A stretch of DNA of 5,034 bases from JBDKJS01 sp039806065 (lineage in GTDB: Bacteria > Bacteroidota > Bacteroidia > AKYH767-A > 2013-40CM-41-45), in contig JBDKJS010000219.1 of the NCBI GenBank assembly GCA_039806065.1, positions 1 through 5,034 of the forward strand, given 5' to 3'. Below, one piece after another: positions 1 through 5,034 of this stretch. The position numbers and the translations under genes were made by a program. Under the pieces are notes generated by a model. It had not been told where the DNA came from. It saw only the letters and a list, made by a program, of their open reading frames with translations, and ran no database searches. Every line of letters starts with the position of its first letter. Position 1 is the stretch's first letter.

Positions 1-769
1 CAAAAAAACCATCGGCTGCATAAGGACCGTATACTACCATTCCTTCATCGGCTGCTCTTTTAATGGCAGGGACTATAATTTCTTTCTCTTCAGCCCCTAA
101 TAATCCTTGATCGCCAGCATGTGGATTCAAGCCTAAAACGGCAAGCTTTGGTTTTCTAATATCAAAATCTCGTTTGAGGGTTTCTATAAATAACTTTATC
201 TTTTTATATATTTTTTCCGTGCTAATGTCTGTGGTGATTTGCTTTACAGAAACATGGCCTGAAACTACTGCTACACGCATTTGTTCACTTACTAGTAGCA
301 TTAGCGAATCGCGAGCACCAAAGCGCTGGGTGAGGTATTCGGTATGGCCAGGAAATTTAAATTCACTTCCTTGGATGTTTTGTTTATTGATGGGTGCTGT
401 GACCATAGCATCTAATTTGCCAACTTGCATGTCCTTACAGGCCTCTTCAAGACTTTTAAAAGCTAATTGACCAGCAATGGAAGTGGGCTTGCCCATTTCT
501 GGCTGGTGATCTTCTTCCCAGACACTAATCACATTTATTTTGCGAAGTATAATGTCTTGGCTTGATTTGATGTGTGTATAATTAAAATCACTTTGATTTA
601 ATAATTTCCTATGTGCCGAAATCATCTTACTGCCACAGTAAATAACAGGTGTACATAGCTGATGCATTCTGTTATCTAGAAGAGATTTTATGATAACCTC
701 TAAACCTATACCGTTGGTATCACCACAGGTAATTCCTATTTTAATCAATCCTTCTTCCATTACACTCAT
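1..769 (-). CDS. pdxA: 4-hydroxythreonine-4-phosphate dehydrogenase PdxA, C-terminus cut by window edge
   Basis: PdxA oxidises 4-phosphohydroxy-L-threonine with NAD; the product decarboxylates and is condensed by PdxJ to pyridoxine 5'-phosphate in the DXP-dependent vitamin B6 pathway. It is a cytosolic, metal-dependent dimer. I translated 256 residues in one uninterrupted frame. Visible family motifs are GITCGDTNGIG (residues 12-22), VTAPINK (123-129), PGHTE (140-144), SGH (170-172), GLNPHAGDQGLLG (213-225) and GPYAADGFF (248-256). His172 and His217 line up with E. coli metal ligands His166 and His211, and His142 with substrate-binding His136. The third ligand, in the MYHDQG motif, lies beyond the window, so roughly 70-100 C-terminal residues are missing. 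Two in-frame ATG codons are possible, at 769 and 760. The second has an AAGGA eight bases upstream and may be the true start. The gene follows the aminopeptidase by 10 bp, suggesting co-transcription. Assignment is firm. Confidence 0.95.
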   Translation of the reverse strand, partial: MSVMEEGLIKIGITCGDTNGIGLEVIIKSLLDNRMHQLCTPVIYCGSKMISAHRKLLNQSDFNYTHIKSSQDIILRKINVISVWEEDHQPEMGKPTSIAGQLAFKSLEEACKDMQVGKLDAMVTAPINKQNIQGSEFKFPGHTEYLTQRFGARDSLMLLVSEQMRVAVVSGHVSVKQITTDISTEKIYKKIKLFIETLKRDFDIRKPKLAVLGLNPHAGDQGLLGAEEKEIIVPAIKRAADEGMVVYGPYAADGFF

Positions 770-773
770 CCTT
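769..773 (-). promoter_or_regulatory. Possible Shine-Dalgarno site for the second pdxA ATG
   Basis: The minus strand reads AAGGA here, overlapping the first in-frame ATG (769-767) and lying 8 nt before the second ATG (760-758). The spacing fits initiation at 760 better than at 769, where AAGG abuts the ATG. Bacteroidota rely little on Shine-Dalgarno pairing, so this only tips the balance and does not settle the start. Confidence 0.35.
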
Positions 774-779
774 ATTATT

Positions 780-2204
780 TTATATATTTTTTAAATAATT
801 AAATAGAAAACGTACACCAACTCCGGTTCCTCCCTTTGGCTTATAGGGTGCTGGAGAATGGATAAAGGACGGACCTGCTATATCGAAGTGCATCCAATCA
901 TAAGCTGTGAATCGTTGTAAAAATTTGCCTGCAGTAATAGCACCTGCTATAGGTCCCCCAATATTTTTCATGTCAGCAATATCGCTTTTCAAAAGATCAT
1001 CATATTCATCCCAGATCGGAAATTCGGCCAATCGTTCATAAACATTACTACCAGCATTTTTCAATTTTTCTTTCGTAAGTTCATTTGCAGTACCCATACA
1101 CACTATTCCAAAGCTCCCTATGGCAGCTGCTGCGGCTCCCGTTAAGGTAGCAAAGTCCATTACCAATGAAGGATCGTAGCGTTTTGCGAAGTGAAGCGCG
1201 TCAGCTAATAGCATTCTACCTTCAGCATCAGTGTTCAATACTTCCACTGTGCTTCCATCCATCATGTGCACTACATCGCCAGGGACATAAGCATCCCCAT
1301 CAGGACGATTATCAGTAGCAGGTATAAGGGTAACAATATACACAGGCAATTTTGACTTGGCGGCAGCTATAGTAGCAGCAGCTACAGCAGCAGCTCCTGC
1401 CATATCACTTTTCATGTAGTCCATGCTATTGGTAGTAGGTTTTAAACTCATGCCACCTGTATCATACACCACTCCTTTACCAATCAATACGATTGGTTTT
1501 TTGTTTTTTGCATTAGCTGGCTTGTATTCTAATACTGTAAAGGTGGGTGGCTGTGGGCTTCCTTGGTTTACTGCTAATAAACCTCCCATTTTAAGTGCTT
1601 TGATTTTTGACTTGTTGTAAACAGTGGCCTTTACCTTATTGGTGGTGGCCATTTTGGCTATATCTTGAGCTAATTGGGTAGCAGTTAAATAGCTATTGGG
1701 TTCATTTACTAATGTGCGAGCAAAATATACTGCTTCAATGACATGATTCAATTCACTCATCGCAGATTTTAGGTTCCCTTTGGCTTCAATGAACAAGGTT
1801 CTCTTATTGTGTTCTTGCTTGCTGCTTTTATATTTTTCAAACTCATAAGCAGCCAAAGCAAATCCTTCTGCCACTTGCCACCAACAATTGGTATTGGCTA
1901 TCGTTACTATGGATGCTGAAGCGTGCTTTTTTGTTTTACACTGATTTAAAAACTGCTCACCAAATTTACGGCAGGTTTCATTGCATTTTTCGGTTGATAA
2001 TCCGCTGTCTATCCAGGCAATGGCTTTCACTTCCGATAGATAAGGTAGGCTAATGAAATATTTTTTTTCTTTCAGTTGGCTAGTTACAAATGCTATTTCT
2101 TCCTTGGAAAGTGATAACTTTTGAAGCTGCTCATTTTGATCAATTAAAAACAGTTTTGCAAGCACTTTTTGGTTGCCCTTTGCTTCGCTGATAGTAATAC
2201 CCAT
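780..2204 (-). CDS. pepA: Leucyl aminopeptidase, peptidase family M17
   Basis: This is a cytosolic aminopeptidase with two metal ions per active site that removes N-terminal residues from peptides; M17 enzymes are usually hexamers. The 474-residue product has a divergent N-terminal domain (about 1-150) and a conserved C-terminal catalytic domain (about 155-474). All expected active-site residues are visible: Lys243 in IGKG, Asp248 in YDTGG, Lys255, Asp267 in KSDMAG, and Asp326, Glu328 and Arg330 in the M17 signature NTDAEGR (324-330). These match E. coli PepA Lys270, Asp275, Lys282, Asp293, Asp352, Glu354 and Arg356. The protein is 29 residues shorter than E. coli PepA (503), almost all lost before the active site, so the variable N-terminal domain is smaller. 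The C-terminus carries the typical FDIAGPSF and GGTGVGVRFL segments (440-468). No signal peptide is seen. The start has no clear Shine-Dalgarno site but is preceded by an AT-rich leader. It is probably the first gene of a two-gene unit with pdxA. Confidence 0.96.
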   Translation of the reverse strand: MGITISEAKGNQKVLAKLFLIDQNEQLQKLSLSKEEIAFVTSQLKEKKYFISLPYLSEVKAIAWIDSGLSTEKCNETCRKFGEQFLNQCKTKKHASASIVTIANTNCWWQVAEGFALAAYEFEKYKSSKQEHNKRTLFIEAKGNLKSAMSELNHVIEAVYFARTLVNEPNSYLTATQLAQDIAKMATTNKVKATVYNKSKIKALKMGGLLAVNQGSPQPPTFTVLEYKPANAKNKKPIVLIGKGVVYDTGGMSLKPTTNSMDYMKSDMAGAAAVAAATIAAAKSKLPVYIVTLIPATDNRPDGDAYVPGDVVHMMDGSTVEVLNTDAEGRMLLADALHFAKRYDPSLVMDFATLTGAAAAAIGSFGIVCMGTANELTKEKLKNAGSNVYERLAEFPIWDEYDDLLKSDIADMKNIGGPIAGAITAGKFLQRFTAYDWMHFDIAGPSFIHSPAPYKPKGGTGVGVRFLFNYLKNI

Positions 2205-2293
2205 TTTTATAGTAATTTAGAGGCGTAAATTAAATAAATAAACCCACACTATATGCAACATTAGTTGTATTGTATTGTTTATTGGTTAACAAT
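2205..2293. promoter_or_regulatory. Divergent intergenic region between the aminopeptidase gene and mqnC
   Basis: These 89 AT-rich bases separate two divergently transcribed genes and must hold, or lie next to, promoters for both. I find no strong -33/-7 pair. The best minus-strand candidate is TAATTTAC (2227-2234), with TTG about 23 bases further upstream, matching the Bacteroidota consensus only partly. On the plus strand no convincing TAnnTTTG was found. A short GTTAAC palindrome (2285-2290) and a TTGTA direct repeat (2265-2274) are present. The region's role as a promoter is inferred from gene orientation. Confidence 0.45.
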
Positions 2294-2294
2294 A
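2273..2294 (+). promoter_or_regulatory. AT-rich hairpin reaching the mqnC start codon
   Basis: TATTGTT (2273-2279) is exactly complementary to AACAATA (2288-2294), with an 8-base loop. The right arm ends on the A of the mqnC ATG, and a G-U pair could extend it by one. No Shine-Dalgarno site lies in this leader. If transcribed, the hairpin could partly mask the start codon. The stem has only one G-C pair and would be weak, and such repeats are common by chance in AT-rich DNA, so function is speculative. Confidence 0.2.
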
Positions 2295-3418
2295 TGAATT
2301 TAAAAGAGCTGTATAATAAAGCCATTCAATTTGAGTGGCTTTCGGTAGAAGAAGGTATGTTTTTATTTGATCATGCCCCGACTGCCGAACTGGGTGCCAT
2401 AGCCCATCAAATGAGAATGAAACTACATGACAATAACGTGGTTACTTGGATCATTGATAGAAATGTGAATACTACCAATGTGTGTACCGCCAATTGTAAG
2501 TTTTGTAATTTTTATAGAATACCCGGGCATGCTGAATCGTACATTACTACGATAGACCAATACAAATTGAAGATTGAGGAAACTTTTAAATATGGTGGAG
2601 AGCAATTGTTGCTGCAAGGGGGCCATCATCCTGAGCTTGGCCTTGATTATTATACGCAATTATTCAAAACCCTTAAAGAACTTTATCCGAATTTAAAATT
2701 GCATGCACTCGGTCCACCCGAAGTGGCACATATTGCTAGGTTAGGAGGACACACACATACTCACGTTCTTCAAGAATTAAAAAAGGCTGGACTGGATTCA
2801 ATGGCCGGTCCTGGTGCCGAAATATTAGCCGATCGTGTGAGGAGGCTAATCAGTAAGGGAAAATGCAGCGGTGGAGAATGGCTGGATGTGATGCGAGCTG
2901 CGCATCAATTGCATATTACCACTTCTGCTACTATGATGTTTGGTCATGTGGAAACAATCAAGGAGCGGTTTGAGCATTTGACTGCACTTAGACAAGTGCA
3001 GTCTGAGAAGCCACATGACGCAAAAGGATTCATAGCTTTCATTCCTTGGACCTTTCAAGATGTGGATACCATGCTTGCACGGTTAAAGGGAATTCATGCC
3101 CATACTACAGCAGAGGAATATATTAGAATGATAGCTCTCAGTAGAATAATGTTACCTAATATTAAAAACATCCAGGCTAGCTGGCTTACTGTTGGTAAAG
3201 AAACTGCCCAACTTTGTTTACATGCCGGAGCCAATGATTTTGGATCTATCATGATAGAGGAAAATGTGGTGAGCAAAGCCGGAGCACCACATAGATTTAC
3301 CAGCAATGGAATTCAAGATGCTATCATTCAAGCAGGCTTCACTCCACAGCTTCGTAATCAACAATACGAGTATCGAACCATGCCTGCCTCGATGGAGCAA
3401 CAAGTTATTACCTATTAA
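2294..3418 (+). CDS. mqnC: Cyclic dehypoxanthinylfutalosine synthase MqnC (radical SAM)
   Basis: MqnC uses a [4Fe-4S] cluster and S-adenosylmethionine to cyclise dehypoxanthinylfutalosine, a step in the futalosine route to menaquinone; it acts in the cytosol. The 374-residue protein has the radical SAM cluster motif Cys64-x3-Cys68-x2-Cys71 in the setting NTTNVCTANCKFCNFYR (59-75). Other family segments are LLQGGHHPELGLDYY (106-120), HALGPPE (137-143), GPGAEILADRVRRLISKGKC (172-191), TSATMMFGHVET (210-221), FIPWTFQ (249-255) and GANDFGSIMIEENVVSKAGA (312-331). The GANDFGS and FIPWTFQ segments favour MqnC over the related aminofutalosine synthase MqnE, though that choice rests on remembered family patterns. 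I chose the ATG at 2294; an in-frame TTG at 2270 would add MYCLLVNN, which is not family-like. The gene stands alone on the plus strand, with no other menaquinone gene in view. The stop codon overlaps the tract of a terminator that serves the opposite strand. Confidence 0.92.
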   Translation: MNLKELYNKAIQFEWLSVEEGMFLFDHAPTAELGAIAHQMRMKLHDNNVVTWIIDRNVNTTNVCTANCKFCNFYRIPGHAESYITTIDQYKLKIEETFKYGGEQLLLQGGHHPELGLDYYTQLFKTLKELYPNLKLHALGPPEVAHIARLGGHTHTHVLQELKKAGLDSMAGPGAEILADRVRRLISKGKCSGGEWLDVMRAAHQLHITTSATMMFGHVETIKERFEHLTALRQVQSEKPHDAKGFIAFIPWTFQDVDTMLARLKGIHAHTTAEEYIRMIALSRIMLPNIKNIQASWLTVGKETAQLCLHAGANDFGSIMIEENVVSKAGAPHRFTSNGIQDAIIQAGFTPQLRNQQYEYRTMPASMEQQVITY

Positions 3419-3443
3419 AAAAGCCACGACTTTTCTCGTGGCT
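3417..3443 (-). terminator. Intrinsic terminator between the convergent genes
   Basis: AGCCACGA (3422-3429) and TCGTGGCT (3436-3443) form a perfect 8-bp, GC-rich stem with a 6-base loop. Read on the minus strand the stem is followed by six T residues (3422-3417), a classic intrinsic terminator for the secreted-protein gene that ends at 3468. On the plus strand the stem starts 3 bases after the mqnC stop codon but is followed by CCTCCTTG rather than a T run, so termination of mqnC there may be weaker. Confidence 0.85.
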
Positions 3444-3467
3444 CCTCCTTGTAATTACAATTTTTGA

Positions 3468-4376
3468 TTAGTTTATAATTATTTTTTTTCGAATCGTTAT
3501 TTCATCATTTATAGTTGCATTTACAGTGTAAATTCCGGCAGCAAAATTACTCCTGCTTAAATTAAATTTTCTTTCGGCAACGGAAGTGCCATACATTTGC
3601 TGTCCATTAACATTAAAGATTTTCATTTCTAATGAATGAATGGATGCTTCCCCAGTAAGTTCTAATTGGATGAGCTCGGAGGTGGTAGATGTGTTTATTT
3701 CAAAACCCATTGGTACATCATTAACTGATGAGCCAATCAGTGGACAGTAGTCAATAATACCATTCCAAATTCTAGGACTGAAGTTAAGTGCCCATGGATA
3801 TTGAACCCCTTTGCCCTCTAAAATTTTTAAATTCCCATCATCATTATAAACTGCATATTCACTTGTTCCATCGGTGTAGTTCACGTCAGTTAACCCATCG
3901 CCTGTAACATAAAATGACATGCTATCACCTGCTAGTATTTGAATGTTCAAGGGCAGGCCAAATGGAGTAGGTACATTATTAGGATTAGGTGAAGCTATGT
4001 TATTTCCAGCAAGAAATATCCACTCTGTAGAATCGTTTTCAAATCCAGCATAACTACCAAATTTAAAATAAACGAAGTAGTTACCGGCTATATCTATATT
4101 TAACAAAAATGTATTGATTAGGATATCGTATGGCCCTGCAATTACGGTGAAAAAATTGCCATCTTGCCCATTGCCAGCAGCAAAGGTTGTTTGTAAAGTG
4201 TCGCAATTTCCCACTGTGCCAGTAATAACTTCAGCTTCGAATTTTCGAAAATTTGAATGATCAATAATAGTTTGAGCTGATGGATTTTTTTTATCAGCTG
4301 TAGTGTGCGTGTGAGCACTTGTCAAAACGTACATTGTACAAGCTACACATAGTAAGTAAATGTTTTTCATATTCAT
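3468..4376 (-). CDS. Secreted protein of unknown function with T9SS type A sorting domain
   Basis: This 302-residue protein appears exported and passed across the outer membrane by the type IX secretion system. Residues 1-21 form a signal peptide: MNMK, a hydrophobic core (about 5-18), and a likely signal peptidase I site after Thr-Ser-Ala21. Residues about 228-302 resemble a type A C-terminal sorting domain, with the MKIFNVNGQQMYG core (251-263), FNLSRSNFAAGIYTV (271-285) and a basic end, IRKKIIIN. The middle (about 50-220) is rich in Gly, Asn and aromatics and looks all-beta. Its segments include TTFAAGNGQDGNFF (63-76), FVYFKFGSYAGFEN (101-114) and PRIWNGIIDYCPL (201-213). I recall similar segments in other secreted Bacteroidota proteins but cannot name a family. 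Mature Cys58 and Cys211 flank this domain and could form a disulfide. No catalytic motif is seen. Met3 (4370) is an alternative start. The gene appears to be transcribed alone, between a promoter upstream and terminators on both sides. Export is well supported; function is unknown. Confidence 0.9.
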   Translation of the reverse strand: MNMKNIYLLCVACTMYVLTSAHTHTTADKKNPSAQTIIDHSNFRKFEAEVITGTVGNCDTLQTTFAAGNGQDGNFFTVIAGPYDILINTFLLNIDIAGNYFVYFKFGSYAGFENDSTEWIFLAGNNIASPNPNNVPTPFGLPLNIQILAGDSMSFYVTGDGLTDVNYTDGTSEYAVYNDDGNLKILEGKGVQYPWALNFSPRIWNGIIDYCPLIGSSVNDVPMGFEINTSTTSELIQLELTGEASIHSLEMKIFNVNGQQMYGTSVAERKFNLSRSNFAAGIYTVNATINDEITIRKKIIIN

Positions 4377-4394
4377 TTGGTTTTTTGAGTTTAG

Positions 4395-4425
4395 TAAATG
4401 TATTAAATATTAATTCATAAGCAAA
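4395..4425 (-). promoter_or_regulatory. Candidate Bacteroidota sigma-ABfr-type promoter for the T9SS protein gene
   Basis: On the minus strand TTTG (4425-4422) is followed after exactly 19 bases by TACATTTA (4402-4395). This matches the known Bacteroidota -33 TTTG / -7 TAnnTTTG promoter at all positions but the last. Transcription would begin near 4388-4390, giving a leader of about 12-20 bases before the ATG at 4376 or 4370. It lies just after the terminator of the preceding gene, as expected for an independently transcribed gene. AT-rich DNA can produce such matches by chance. Confidence 0.55.
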
Positions 4426-4431
4426 TACAAT

Positions 4432-4464
4432 AAAAAAGGACAGCTTCTTTTATATCAGCTGTCC
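4432..4464 (-). terminator. Intrinsic terminator after the GH31 gene
   Basis: GGACAGCT (4438-4445) and AGCTGTCC (4457-4464) form a perfect 8-bp stem with an 11-base AT-rich loop. Read on the minus strand it is followed by six T residues (4437-4432), making a clear intrinsic terminator about 40 bases beyond the stop codon of the GH31 gene. It isolates that gene from the promoter of the next minus-strand gene. Confidence 0.85.
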
Positions 4465-4505
4465 CTCTTTGAATTAAATTAAAGTAAGGTGTTTTAGTAG
4501 GGTGT

Positions 4506-5034
4506 TTAATTTTTAATTTTTATCACCATTGCTTCCGTTTGATGGTCAATCACAGCGGTAATACACTTTGTTTGATCCGCTCGGCCAGCTGCACCTATAG
4601 GATCAAATTTCGAAATTGGATTCAAAAAATTGAAAAATTCCACATTGGTATTTAATGAGCTATTGCCCATTGAGAGACCACTTTGCGGATCGAAGCCGTG
4701 TAAAATCACTTTTATTTTTTTAAACTTGCTGGTGTGATTGCCAGATTTTTTATCTAGCACTATTTCATTGGTACTTGCATTGTAAGTAATGTTTCGTTGG
4801 TAATAGATTCCTTTTTCATGGTCGTAGGTATTTCCGTCATCTTCATAATACATAAAAGTATTGCTATTTTTCCCTGAATAAATATGAAGGTAAAGCGTGT
4901 CGGAAGGTTTTTCAGCAGCGTGTTGTACTGGGCTTTGCATGGTTATAATGGCTCCGCCTTTAACAAATACATTCAGCCTGTTGATAGGGTTGGCGAGTAT
5001 GAGTTCCTTGTTTCCTTCATAGGGTTCATCGTTG
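4506..5034 (-). CDS. Glycoside hydrolase family 31 (alpha-glucosidase-like), C-terminal part only
   Basis: The last 175 residues of a larger protein are visible; the frame is open to the window edge, so the 5' part, including the catalytic barrel, lies outside. The first residues include a segment typical of the beta-sandwich after the GH31 barrel, NVFVKGGAIITMQ (21-33; family form VFVRAGSIIPM). The following LHIYSG and MYYEDDGNTYDHEKGIYYQR (61-80) match the DUF5110-type C-terminal domain of GH31 enzymes, with its aromatic-EDDG-x-(S/T)-Y-x-(Y/H)-E-x-G pattern. GH31 enzymes hydrolyse alpha-glucosides or alpha-xylosides with retention of configuration; substrate cannot be told from this part. 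The final 60 or so residues (FLNPISKFDPIGAAG onward) end in IKIKN and show no T9SS sorting domain, so if exported it is probably periplasmic or membrane-anchored. The Met at 4940 is internal, not the start. An intrinsic terminator follows. Confidence 0.86.
   Translation of the reverse strand, partial: NDEPYEGNKELILANPINRLNVFVKGGAIITMQSPVQHAAEKPSDTLYLHIYSGKNSNTFMYYEDDGNTYDHEKGIYYQRNITYNASTNEIVLDKKSGNHTSKFKKIKVILHGFDPQSGLSMGNSSLNTNVEFFNFLNPISKFDPIGAAGRADQTKCITAVIDHQTEAMVIKIKN

Noticed and set aside
174..470. Plus-strand open frame of 98 codons
   Set aside because: It lies antisense within pdxA, whose frame is unbroken and carries conserved motifs; the plus-strand translation shows no domain character.
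1423..1620. Plus-strand open frame of 65 codons
   Set aside because: It is antisense to the M17 catalytic core and mirrors its conserved codons.
2270..2293. Upstream TTG start for mqnC
   Set aside because: It adds eight residues (MYCLLVNN) not typical of the family, starts within a short tandem repeat, and the ATG at 2294 gives a family-like N-terminus.
2423..3427. Several minus-strand open frames of 69-78 codons
   Set aside because: All are antisense to mqnC, overlap one another and show no recognisable protein features.
4338..4376. Lipoprotein signal in the secreted protein (Cys10 or Cys13)
   Set aside because: Both cysteines are inside the hydrophobic core rather than after it and lack a proper L-[AS]-[GA]-C lipobox; a signal peptidase I site after Ala21 fits better.
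4506..4940. A complete 144-residue gene starting at Met 4940
   Set aside because: The frame stays open to the window edge, and the upstream codons encode NVFVKGGAIIT, a conserved GH31 segment, so this is a truncated larger gene.
1..5034. New defence, mobile or biosynthetic system
   Set aside because: No transposase, integrase, nuclease, toxin-antitoxin pair, CRISPR repeat or large structured noncoding stretch was found; four of the five genes fit known families, and the fifth is a single exported protein.

Overview
The window looks like a piece of a Bacteroidota chromosome, probably Chitinophagia or Sphingobacteriia-like, although the exact family is inferred. The reasons are an AT-rich sequence, a secreted protein ending in a type IX secretion (T9SS) type A sorting domain, a futalosine-pathway menaquinone enzyme, weak or absent Shine-Dalgarno sites, and a promoter of the Bacteroidota -33 TTTG / -7 TAnnTTTG kind. 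No tRNA, rRNA, CRISPR array, insertion sequence or phage gene was seen.

Layout: positions 1-769 (minus strand) hold the N-terminal part of pdxA (vitamin B6 synthesis), cut by the window edge. Immediately upstream of it on the same strand, 780-2204 encodes a complete M17 leucyl aminopeptidase. The two are 10 bp apart and probably form one transcript. A short AT-rich divergent region (2205-2293) separates this pair from mqnC on the plus strand (2294-3418), a radical SAM enzyme of the futalosine route to menaquinone. mqnC converges on a minus-strand gene (3468-4376) for a secreted protein of unknown function with a signal peptide and a T9SS sorting domain. A hairpin next to the mqnC stop codon forms an intrinsic terminator, best oriented for the minus strand. 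Upstream of the secreted-protein gene are a good Bacteroidota-type promoter and a second intrinsic terminator, which ends the last gene. That gene (4506 to the window edge, minus strand) is the C-terminal part of a glycoside hydrolase family 31 enzyme.

The genes are mostly housekeeping metabolism (PLP, peptide turnover, menaquinone) plus two probably exported proteins. No gene cluster here looks like a new defence, mobile or biosynthetic system. The least explained item is the secreted T9SS protein, whose roughly 170-residue central domain I cannot assign to a named family. There is no gene-free stretch longer than about 130 bases.
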